NCBI GenBank assembly: GCA_037478855.1
Contig: JBBFLY010000053.1
Location: 1 to 21,341, forward strand
From: Rhabdothermincola sp037478855
GTDB taxonomy: Bacteria; Actinomycetota; Acidimicrobiia; Acidimicrobiales; Acidimicrobilacustridaceae
DNA: 21,341 nucleotides
Reading direction: 5' to 3'
Part shown: in pieces, positions 15,574 through 21,341 of the stretch
Layout of the letters: each line of letters starts with the position of its first letter
Position numbering within the stretch: position 1 is the first letter of the stretch
Notes under the pieces: model-generated
What the model was told of the DNA's origin: nothing
Database searches by the model: none
The model's input: only the letters and a program-made list of their open reading frames with translations
Translations under genes and position numbers: made by a program

Positions 15574-15930
15574 TCAGTCGTCGTCGAGGTCGACCTCGAG
15601 AGCGCGTAGGCCTTCCTCAAACCCCGCCCGCGCCTGCGGGAGCGCCTCGACGGCGGGGAGGATGCCGAACCCCGGCTCGGTGAGCACGATGGCCGCCGCG
15701 ATCTCCTCCCAGCTCGCGCCGACCTCAGCCGCGAGCCGGGCGTGACGACGCACCCCGCGACCGTTGCGGAGGATCACGGTGCAGACCATCCTCACGAGCT
15801 CGTGTGTCTTGCGGTCGAGCGCCTTGAGCGACTCGATCTCCGCCAGCCAGGCGCTCTGGGCTTCATGCAGCCCCGGGAACACCTCGTGCAGCGGCTGCTC
15901 GTAGGAGAAGGAGAACTCCTGTTCACTCAC
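15574..15930 (-). CDS. Carboxymuconolactone decarboxylase-fold protein lacking the redox CxxC
   Basis: A 118-residue all-helical protein of the CMD/AhpD-like family. The pattern ELVRMVCTVILRNG followed by RRHARLAAEVGASWEEI matches the family core, with conserved H63 and the 'A-x-x-x-GAS-x-EEI' turn. In AhpD-like peroxidases the C-x-x-C lies 7 and 4 residues before this histidine; here those positions are N56 and G59, so peroxidase chemistry through a disulfide is unlikely. C50 is the only cysteine. The function is unknown, but such proteins often sit in acyl-CoA and aromatic catabolism clusters. The start is GTG at 15930, with TAGGGT 7 nt upstream; longer in-frame starts look non-coding. It lies between the acyl-CoA dehydrogenase and DUF35 genes. 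Confidence 0.8.
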   Translation of the reverse strand: MSEQEFSFSYEQPLHEVFPGLHEAQSAWLAEIESLKALDRKTHELVRMVCTVILRNGRGVRRHARLAAEVGASWEEIAAAIVLTEPGFGILPAVEALPQARAGFEEGLRALEVDLDDD

Positions 15931-15937
15931 GCCCGCC

Positions 15938-15943
15938 ACCCTA
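15938..15943 (-). promoter_or_regulatory. -10 box of a probable leaderless promoter for the CMD/DUF35/thiolase unit
   Basis: TAGGGT on the minus strand is followed by 7 nt and the GTG start. It is the same hexamer and spacing as upstream of sufD. It suggests an internal promoter so that the downstream genes need not depend on the acyl-CoA dehydrogenase transcript. Confidence 0.5.
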
Positions 15944-16000
15944 TTCCGCCACCGCGCCCGGCTCCCGGCCTCCGTCCCCTCGTGGCCCGCATCCCACCGG

Positions 16001-18139
16001 TCAAGGATCCCGTGGGAGACCGAGGAGGCGCTCGGCGATGATGTTGCGCTGCACGTCGCTGGTGCCGCCGGCGATGGACAGTGCCCGATTGCCGAGGAAA
16101 CCCGCGATCCAGACGGCGGCCTCACCGTCGTTGACCGCGCCCTCGGGGCCGAGCAGCGCCAGGCCCACCTCTTGCACGCGCTGCTCGTGCTCCACACCGA
16201 GCAGCTTGCGCACGCTCGATTCCGGTCCCGGCTCAGCGCCGCTCAGCGCTCGCAGCGTCGAGCGCAGACCGAGCACGGCGATGGCCTCCGCCTCCGCGAC
16301 CAGCTCGCCGATCTCGGCCGGCCGGCCAGCCGCCCCGGGCATGCCCAGCAGCGACTCGAGGCCTGGTCCGAAGGACGACCCGCTTCCCATCGACACCCGC
16401 TCGTTTGCGAGGGTGGTGCGCGCCGCCTGCCAGCCGTTGTCGACGCCACCGACCACGCAGTCGTCGGGGACGAACACGTTGTCGAGAAAGACCTCGTTGA
16501 ACAGCGCGTGGCCGGTGAGCTCGCGAAGCGGGCGGACGTCGATGCCGTCGGAGGACATGTCGACCAGAAAGCAGGTGATGCCTTCGTGCTTGTCCACCAG
16601 CGGGTTGGTGCGCGCCAGGCAGATCCCCCAGTCGGCGACGTGGGCCATGGTCGTCCAGACCTTCTGCCCGGTGAGCAACCAGCCGCCGTCGACCCTCTCC
16701 GCCCGGGTGGTCAGCGACGCCAGATCGCTGCCCGCGCCTGGCTCGCTGAACATCTGGCACCAGACGAGCTCGCCGTGCAACGTCGGCCGGATCCAGCGCT
16801 CCTGCTGCTCCGGCGTGCCGTGGGCGATGAGGGTCGGCAGCACCCAGGCGCCGACCTGCAGGTGTGGTCGACGGATCCGCGCGGCGGCGAACTCCTCGTC
16901 GATCACGAGCTGCTCGACCGGTCCCGCGTCCCGCCCCCACGGGCGCGGCCAGTTGGGGACGAGATAGCCGGCATCCGCGATGCGCCGGTTCCACTCCGAC
17001 CGGTCATGGGTGCGGAGCTCCTCGAGGAACGCACGCACCTCCTCCCGCACCTCGTCCGCTTCCGGTGGCAGCTCGGCCCGCAAGGTCCGGCGGACTCCCG
17101 CGAGCGCCAGCTCACCGCATCGAGCGAACGACCCGGGCAGCAGCTGGCGCATGGCGGTGGCGCGCTTCAGGTAGAGGTGGACGTCGTGCTCCCAGGTGTA
17201 GCCGATCCCGCCGAGCACCTGGATGCAGTCCTTGGCCACCGAGAAGAAGGCGTCGGGTACCAGCGCGGCGGCGACCGAGGCGGCCAGGGTGGCCTCCCGC
17301 CACGCGCCCTCATCGGCCTCGGCGGCCGCCAACGCGGCGTCGCACGCGGAGATGGCGTCCCATGCCGCCGCCCGTGCCAGCTCGAGCCGCAACAGCATGT
17401 CGGCGCAACGGTGCTTCACCGCCTGGAACTGCCCGATCGGCCGCCCGAACTGCACCCGCACCTTCGCGTACTCCGCTGCGGTCTCCACGCACCACCCGCC
17501 GCCGCCGACCGCGTCCGCCGCGACCAAGGCGGCCAGGAGCTCACCCACCCCGGGGCCGGGCAACCGGTGCGATCCGCTCGAGAGGAGCTCGGGGTCGGCC
17601 TCCACCGAGGCGACCCGCCGGGTGAGGTCGAGGCTCGGGCGGGGGGTCACCTGCACCGCCGATCGCTCCACCACCACCCAGCTCTCCCCGTCAGGTGACG
17701 GGAGGACCAGCACGTCGGCGAGCTCGGCGCCGAGCACCGGCGCGCCCGGCACGAACCCCACAGCGCCCACGAGCGAGCCGTCCGCGAGGCCAGGGAGCCA
17801 GCGCTCCTGCTGGGAGCGGTCGCCGGCAGCCACGAGCGCCGCGGAGGCGAGCACCGTGGGCAGGATCGGCCCCGGGGCGCAGCGACGGCCCAGCTCCTCG
17901 AGCACCACGGCGAGCTCAGCCAGCCCGTAGCCCTCTCCACCGAGGTCCTCGGGGATGTGCAGGGCCAGCCAGCCGAGGCTCGCGAGCTCCTCCCAGAACG
18001 GCGGCAGCGTCTCGCCGGGGGCGTCAAGCGTGGCCCGAGGCACCGACGGCTCGCAGCGGTCCTCGGCCCACCGTCGGACCGCTGCGTGCAACGCCTGATG
18101 CTCGTCGGTGATCCCGATCGTCCCGAGACGCACCACCAT
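16001..18139 (-). CDS. Fused double acyl-CoA dehydrogenase, FadE34/FadE6-like
   Basis: A 712-residue protein with two acyl-CoA dehydrogenase units in one chain. The first (about 1-345) has FGRPIGQFQAVKHRCADM and ends with IQVLGGIGYTWEHDVHLYLK; the second (about 353-712) has MFSEPGAGSDLASLTT, LLTGQKVWTTMA and the C-terminal IAGGTSDVQRNIIAERLLGL. A single-chain pair of about 710 residues matches mycobacterial FadE34, a steroid side-chain acyl-CoA dehydrogenase whose relatives are separate alpha2beta2 subunits; FadE6 is a similar fusion. It should introduce an alpha-beta double bond into an acyl-CoA using FAD. The ATG at 18139 has a G-rich site 8 nt upstream; TAGCCT at 18192-18187 could be its -10. 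It heads the CMD, DUF35, thiolase and methyltransferase genes. The substrate is inferred. Confidence 0.9.
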   Translation of the reverse strand: MVVRLGTIGITDEHQALHAAVRRWAEDRCEPSVPRATLDAPGETLPPFWEELASLGWLALHIPEDLGGEGYGLAELAVVLEELGRRCAPGPILPTVLASAALVAAGDRSQQERWLPGLADGSLVGAVGFVPGAPVLGAELADVLVLPSPDGESWVVVERSAVQVTPRPSLDLTRRVASVEADPELLSSGSHRLPGPGVGELLAALVAADAVGGGGWCVETAAEYAKVRVQFGRPIGQFQAVKHRCADMLLRLELARAAAWDAISACDAALAAAEADEGAWREATLAASVAAALVPDAFFSVAKDCIQVLGGIGYTWEHDVHLYLKRATAMRQLLPGSFARCGELALAGVRRTLRAELPPEADEVREEVRAFLEELRTHDRSEWNRRIADAGYLVPNWPRPWGRDAGPVEQLVIDEEFAAARIRRPHLQVGAWVLPTLIAHGTPEQQERWIRPTLHGELVWCQMFSEPGAGSDLASLTTRAERVDGGWLLTGQKVWTTMAHVADWGICLARTNPLVDKHEGITCFLVDMSSDGIDVRPLRELTGHALFNEVFLDNVFVPDDCVVGGVDNGWQAARTTLANERVSMGSGSSFGPGLESLLGMPGAAGRPAEIGELVAEAEAIAVLGLRSTLRALSGAEPGPESSVRKLLGVEHEQRVQEVGLALLGPEGAVNDGEAAVWIAGFLGNRALSIAGGTSDVQRNIIAERLLGLPRDP

Positions 18140-18213
18140 CCTGGCAACCCCCCGATCCGGCTTCCGCCTCCCCCGGTGGAGTTGGAAGGCTACGTGATCA
18201 GGGTGTGGTCGCG

Positions 18214-18230
18214 GCCGCTCAAGGAGCGGC
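18214..18230. terminator. GC-rich 7-bp hairpin at the end of the fibronectin-domain gene, candidate terminator
   Basis: GCCGCTC (18214-18220) and GAGCGGC (18224-18230) form a perfect 7-bp stem with a 3-nt AAG loop. It spans the stop codon of the minus-strand fibronectin-domain gene. It is not followed by a T-run on the minus strand, so it would be an atypical terminator of the kind proposed for G+C-rich bacteria. Confidence 0.4.
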
Positions 18231-19946
18231 GATCGGTGTGACCGGCCCGGAAGGCCCGGACCCGGGGCCCTGCCCCCGGGCGTTGGTCGCGCTGACCCGG
18301 AAGGTGTAGGTGACCCCGTTGGTCAACCCCGTGATGGTACGGGTGGTGCTGGAGGCATCGAACGAGACCGGCGCCTGCGCGACCCCACCGATGTAGGGGA
18401 CGACCGTGTAGCCGGTGATCGGCGAGCCGTTGTCGACCGGCGGGTTCCATGAGATCGTCACCTCCCCGTCACCGGGAACGCGGGCACCGGCGAACGTCGG
18501 CGCCTCGGGCAGCCCGACGACGATGGCCTGCCCCGGCGGAGAGGCGGGTCCCGTGCCCCGGGCGTTCACCGCGGCCACCCGGAAGGTGTAGGCGGTGCCG
18601 TTGGTGAGTCCGGTGACCGTGAGCGTGGTGGAGGAGCCGGAGAAGGTCTGGGGCGCCTGCGCCACTCCTCCGATGTAGGGGATGACGACGTAGCCGGTGA
18701 TCGGCGAGCCGTTGTCAGCGGGTGCCGGACCACTGATCGTGACCTGTCCGTCGCCGGAGATCCGCTGCGACCACACCGCCGGCCGCGCGGGCGCACCCGC
18801 GACCACGGGGGTGCTCATGACCGAGTCGGGTCCCGTCCCGGCATCGCTGATCGCGGCGACCTGGAACTTGTAGAGCTGACCGTTGCTCAGACCGGTGATC
18901 GTCTGCGTGGTGGCCGTCGAGGAGAAGGTCACCGGCGGCAGCGGGGTGCCGTAGAGCAGGCAGTCGGGGGCCGCCGGGCACGCCCAGGGGGTGACCCGGT
19001 AGCCGGTGACCGACGACGACCCGGGGTTGGCCGGCGGCGACCAGCTCAACGTGACCGACCCGTCGCCGGGGAGAGCGATCGGGGTGCCCTGCGGCGCCGA
19101 CGGCGGCACCGGTGCGACGATCGTGATGGTGGCCAGTGGACCGGCGCCGGCGTTCGGTGAACCCGTCGTCGCGCGCTGCCCACTCGAGTTGACCGTGTCG
19201 TCACGCGGGGCGCAGGTTACCGTGGTCGAGCTGGCGCCGCTCGAGCTCGCGTTGAAGGTCTTGTAGTAGGTCGTGTCGACCGCCGCCGTGCCGCCGTTGT
19301 AGCGGACCTTCGGTTCGATGGTGGAGCCGATCGGGCCCGAGGCCTGGAGCGTGACGTCGATGGCCGGCAGCTGGTAGGGGTAGTCGGCAGCCAGGTTGGT
19401 CGCCGTCGCGTTGCCGTACCAGAGCCCGTTGCCCGACCCTGCGTCGACCGAAGCGCCACCCCAGAGCCGGATCACTCCGGCCGGCACCGCCGAGTTGGAC
19501 GCGTTGGTGTCGACCTGGGGGGCTGCGGAGACGCCGGGCGTGAGCCCGTAGCCAGATCCTGGGACCACCGATGCGCTGACGAACGTGGCGTTCGCGGGGA
19601 TCAGGTAGTCGACCTTGACCTTGTTGATGTAGCGGTTGTTGACGGTGCCGATGAACGGCGCAGGCGCGGTCTTGGTGATGACCGCGGGACCCGGCTGGAT
19701 GCGGATGGTGAAGGTGCTCCCCTGGACCACCGTTGCGGGAGCGTCAACGGTCATCGACGTGTTCACCACCTGCCCGGCGGTGATGCCCAGGTTCGTTCCG
19801 AAGCAGGCGTCCTTGTAGTTGGTGGTGGTGACGTCGGCGCCTGCGGTGCCCACCCCCACCGTCACACCGACCGTCGCAGCCACCGTGAGCGCCGCGATGA
19901 CCGCGACAGCCCGGCTGCGCCGGACATGAAGGTCAGTTCCCCGCAT
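18219..19946 (-). CDS. Secreted protein with three fibronectin type III domains
   Basis: About 575 residues from the ATG at 19946, chosen because GGGGG lies 5 nt upstream; an ATG at 19958 is the alternative. An N-terminal signal peptide (RR, then a hydrophobic run AVAVIAALTVAATVGVTVGVG, then TAGA before DVT) directs export. A novel-looking N-terminal region of about 240 residues contains an early Cys (DACFGT) and a later one (VTCAPRDD) that could pair. Three fibronectin type III repeats follow (about 285-385, 386-480, 481-575), the last two very similar and sharing DNGSPITGY and PYIGGVAQAP. There is no LPxTG, C-terminal membrane anchor or catalytic motif, so it is probably released or loosely surface-bound. 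The function is unknown; adhesion or matrix binding would be typical. It is divergent from the alpha/beta hydrolase. Confidence 0.87.
   Translation of the reverse strand: MRGTDLHVRRSRAVAVIAALTVAATVGVTVGVGTAGADVTTTNYKDACFGTNLGITAGQVVNTSMTVDAPATVVQGSTFTIRIQPGPAVITKTAPAPFIGTVNNRYINKVKVDYLIPANATFVSASVVPGSGYGLTPGVSAAPQVDTNASNSAVPAGVIRLWGGASVDAGSGNGLWYGNATATNLAADYPYQLPAIDVTLQASGPIGSTIEPKVRYNGGTAAVDTTYYKTFNASSSGASSTTVTCAPRDDTVNSSGQRATTGSPNAGAGPLATITIVAPVPPSAPQGTPIALPGDGSVTLSWSPPANPGSSSVTGYRVTPWACPAAPDCLLYGTPLPPVTFSSTATTQTITGLSNGQLYKFQVAAISDAGTGPDSVMSTPVVAGAPARPAVWSQRISGDGQVTISGPAPADNGSPITGYVVIPYIGGVAQAPQTFSGSSTTLTVTGLTNGTAYTFRVAAVNARGTGPASPPGQAIVVGLPEAPTFAGARVPGDGEVTISWNPPVDNGSPITGYTVVPYIGGVAQAPVSFDASSTTRTITGLTNGVTYTFRVSATNARGQGPGSGPSGPVTPIAAP
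18371..18434. repeat. Direct repeat copy 1 within fibronectin type III coding (partner at 18653-18716)
   Basis: This 64-bp stretch is nearly identical to 18653-18716, 282 bp (94 codons) away. It encodes the shared PYIGGVAQAP and DNGSPITGY region of the second and third fibronectin domains. A few differences, most near third positions, indicate domain duplication with some later drift. Confidence 0.8.
18653..18716. repeat. Direct repeat copy 2 within fibronectin type III coding (partner at 18371-18434)
   Basis: Partner of the 64-bp repeat at 18371-18434, in the same frame. It lies in the middle fibronectin type III domain of the secreted protein. Confidence 0.8.
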
Positions 19947-20081
19947 CGATTCCCCCATCCCCTTTCGAGCAACGCTGTCTGAGCCCGGAGCGGTGGCGGT
20001 CCGCCGGGGACCACGCCGATCGCCAGCTGGCCGACCTGATCACCAGCCGGTCACCACGGGACGTGCCGCCGCCCTCACGCT

Positions 20082-20089
20082 TAACGTTA
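20082..20089. promoter_or_regulatory. 8-bp perfect palindrome TAACGTTA next to the KstR-like operator
   Basis: TAACGTTA reads the same on both strands and overlaps the first two bases of the 14-bp operator. It contains TAACGT in both directions, which fits the TANNNT -10 form. It may be a shared promoter core controlled by the adjacent operator, or part of a larger binding site. Confidence 0.35.
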
Positions 20090-20101
20090 GAACAGGTTCT
20101 A
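20088..20101. promoter_or_regulatory. KstR-type operator, perfect inverted repeat TAGAACAGGTTCTA
   Basis: TAGAAC and GTTCTA are perfect reverse complements separated by AG. The sequence fits the mycobacterial KstR consensus TnnAACnnGTTnnA at every fixed position, including the outer T and A. KstR is the TetR-family repressor of cholesterol catabolism genes and is released by steroid acyl-CoA intermediates. The site lies between divergent genes, so it could control the alpha/beta hydrolase, the fibronectin-domain gene, or both. Other AACnnGTT occurrences I noticed lie inside coding regions and lack the full arms. Confidence 0.55.
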
Positions 20102-20209
20102 GTGGCGTGGCAAGGAGTCGTCGAGGCTGCACCTCAGCAGCCCGCGTCGACGCTGACTAGTCTCGATCTCTGACGACCATGTCACACGCCTATGGGGGGT
20201 GGCTGCGAA

Positions 20210-20323
20210 GTGACCGTCATCGAAGCCGACGCCCGTGTAGCGGGCGGACGGCGTCCGGACGTGCGAGGGGGATGGACCTCCGGACCCCCCGAGCGTGCCG
20301 ACCGCGGTGGACGGGGCCGGTGA
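20210..20323 (+). CDS. Possible 37-residue leader ORF upstream of the hydrolase
   Basis: A GTG-initiated frame encodes 37 residues rich in Gly and Arg (MTVIEADARVAGG at the start) and stops with TGA 5 nt before the hydrolase ATG. A GGGGGG run about 10 nt upstream could serve as its ribosome site. The arrangement would allow coupling of translation. The sequence resembles no family I know, and a random open frame of this length is unremarkable in G+C-rich DNA, so it is only a candidate. Confidence 0.2.
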   Translation: MTVIEADARVAGGRRPDVRGGWTSGPPERADRGGRGR

Positions 20324-20328
20324 GTGCG

Positions 20329-21243
20329 ATGGACCACGACTACGACGAGTTCGGGCTGCTCCACGAGAACGCCGCCGAGGTCGGGTTGCCGTTCGATCCG
20401 ACTCGGCCGCCACGCGTGACCCGAGCGAACGTGCTCGCACCCTCCGGCCACAACCTCAGCGCTCTGGTGTGGGGTGAGGGACCGGCCGAGCTCGTGCTGC
20501 TGCACGGCGGCGCGCAGAACGCACACACCTGGGACACCGTCGCGCTCGCCCTCGACCGACCCCTGGTCGCCATCGACCTGCCGGGGCACGGGCACTCCGA
20601 CTGGCGTGAGGACAAGCGCTACCGCCCCCAGGAGATGGCAGATGACGTCGCGTTCGCCATCTCCGAGCTCGCACCCCGGGCCACGACGCTGGTGGGCATG
20701 TCGCTCGGAGGACTGACCGGGCTGGCCGCACTGGCTGAACGACCGGAGCTCGCGGAGCGTCTCGCGCTGATCGACATCACACCCGGAGTCAACGCGCAGA
20801 AGGCCGAACCGATCCTGTCGTTCATCGACGGGCCCGAGGTGTTCGCCTCCTTCGACGAGATCCTCGAGCGGACGATGGCGTTCAACCCCACCAGGTCGCG
20901 GTCGTCGCTGCGCCGGGGGGTCCTGCACAACGCTCGCCAGCGCGAAGACGGCACCTGGGTGTGGCGCTACGACCTGCCCACGGGCGAACGGGTCGACGAC
21001 CTCGATCACCGCTTCGCCGATCTGTGGGATGCGATCTCCGCGCTCCACTGTCCGCTGCTGCTCGTGCAGGGTGACCTCTCCACCGTCGTGGACGACGACG
21101 ACGTGCTCGAGCTGCAACGCCGCAAGCCTGACGCCGAGGTGGTCGTGGTCGAGGACGCGGGTCACAGCGTGCAGGGAGATCGCCCGGTCGAGCTCGCGGC
21201 GATCCTCGCCGAGTTCCACACCGGACGCGTCTGCGATCGGTGA
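20329..21243 (+). CDS. Alpha/beta hydrolase
   Basis: A 304-residue cytosolic hydrolase. The oxyanion-hole motif LLHGG is at 57-61, the nucleophile elbow GMSLGG at 123-128 with S125, the probable acid D249 in LLVQGDLS, and the catalytic H279 in DAGHS. A lid region lies about 155-230. The substrate is not evident: esters, lactones or C-C bonds as in HsaD-type hydrolases are all possible, and the sequence is not close to HsaD in its motifs. The frame opens at 20179, but the first 50 codons look non-coding; MDHDYDEFGLLHEN at 20329 is the better start, with GTG at 20320 possible. The upstream KstR-like operator suggests induction during steroid catabolism. It is convergent with a possible gene at the right edge. 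Confidence 0.87.
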   Translation: MDHDYDEFGLLHENAAEVGLPFDPTRPPRVTRANVLAPSGHNLSALVWGEGPAELVLLHGGAQNAHTWDTVALALDRPLVAIDLPGHGHSDWREDKRYRPQEMADDVAFAISELAPRATTLVGMSLGGLTGLAALAERPELAERLALIDITPGVNAQKAEPILSFIDGPEVFASFDEILERTMAFNPTRSRSSLRRGVLHNARQREDGTWVWRYDLPTGERVDDLDHRFADLWDAISALHCPLLLVQGDLSTVVDDDDVLELQRRKPDAEVVVVEDAGHSVQGDRPVELAAILAEFHTGRVCDR

Positions 21244-21264
21244 CAGCCCGACGGGTGGGCCGTC

Positions 21265-21341
21265 TCAGCCATCAGCCCGCAACGCCTCGGTGCGGCGGAC
21301 GAACTGCCCATACCGCCGAGCCGCAGCCTCGGCCCATGCCG
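21265..21341 (-). CDS. C-terminal end of a possible gene entering from the right edge
   Basis: The minus strand is open from the edge to a TGA at 21267-21265, giving about 25 residues: AWAEAAARRYGQFVRRTEA, then LRADG. The helical, Arg/Ala-rich composition and codon use are compatible with coding, and the frame ends 21 nt after the hydrolase stop in convergent orientation. It is too short to assign a family. Confidence 0.4.
   Translation of the reverse strand, partial: AWAEAAARRYGQFVRRTEALRADG

Larger units (their letters stand above)
19947..20328. other. 382-bp divergent intergenic region between the fibronectin gene and the hydrolase
   Basis: This is the only long non-coding stretch in the window. 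It holds the KstR-like operator at 20088-20101, an overlapping 8-bp palindrome TAACGTTA at 20082-20089 that could serve as a -10 in either direction, and a further -10-like TAGTCT at 20158-20163 pointing right. An open frame of 37 codons at 20210-20323 ends 5 nt before the hydrolase ATG. The A+T-rich patch around 20080-20101 stands out from the surrounding G+C-rich DNA. No RNA gene is recognisable. Confidence 0.6.

Noticed and set aside
20088..20101. Reading the palindrome as a LexA (SOS) box
   Set aside because: LexA boxes of this type have GAAC and GTTC separated by four nucleotides; here the spacer is two, which fits KstR instead.
21247..21261. GCCC/GGGC stem between the hydrolase stop and the right-edge frame as a terminator
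   Set aside because: Only 4 bp of stem with a 7-nt loop and no T-run; such pairings are frequent by chance in this base composition.

Overview
The window reads as a gene-dense, high-G+C chromosomal segment from an actinobacterium. An Acidimicrobiia-like lineage is my best guess; this is inference, since no rRNA or other taxonomic marker is present. Supporting signs are a polyphosphate-type glucokinase, a fused FadE34-like acyl-CoA dehydrogenase, a suf operon with an inserted small Cys protein, and several genes whose -10 box sits 6-7 nt before the start codon (leaderless transcription, common in Actinobacteria). I see no tRNA, rRNA, CRISPR array, insertion sequence or phage gene.

Layout. (1) 1-2014, minus strand: Fe-S assembly genes sufB, a small four-cysteine protein, and the start of sufD running off the left edge. 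The sufB promoter carries a near-perfect 12-bp palindrome over its -10 box. (2) 2138-5761, plus: a 1207-residue soluble protein with six PAS domains, GGDEF and EAL, all key motifs intact. (3) 5883-6335, plus: a small DUF2752 membrane protein ending in a 26-bp tandem duplication. (4) 6401-7165, minus: polyphosphate glucokinase. (5) 7314-9807, plus: the complete AmmeMemoRadiSam set (radical SAM enzyme, Memo-like protein, AMMECR1 protein), joined by two ATGA overlaps. Its biochemical role is not established. (6) 9808-13139, minus: glucose-6-phosphate isomerase, a flavin reductase-like protein and a 6-phosphogluconate dehydrogenase. With the glucokinase these give phosphorylation, isomerisation and oxidative pentose-phosphate steps around the amr operon. 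(7) 13267-18139, minus: a fused acyl-CoA dehydrogenase, a CMD-fold protein without its CxxC, a DUF35 zinc-ribbon/OB protein, a thiolase-like protein without an obvious nucleophilic Cys, and a METTL7-like methyltransferase. This resembles actinobacterial steroid or branched acyl side-chain degradation modules (FadE34, Ltp2, DUF35). (8) 18219-19946, minus: a secreted protein with three fibronectin type III domains. (9) 20329-21243, plus: an alpha/beta hydrolase. (10) From 21265, minus: the last codons of a possible gene entering from the right edge.

The most suggestive regulatory signal is TAGAACAGGTTCTA at 20088-20101, between the fibronectin-domain gene and the hydrolase. It fits the KstR (cholesterol-catabolism repressor) consensus TnnAACnnGTTnnA exactly and lies about 2 kb from the putative side-chain degradation operon. 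The least explained items are the small Cys protein inside the suf operon, the amr operon, and the shared leaderless promoter architecture.
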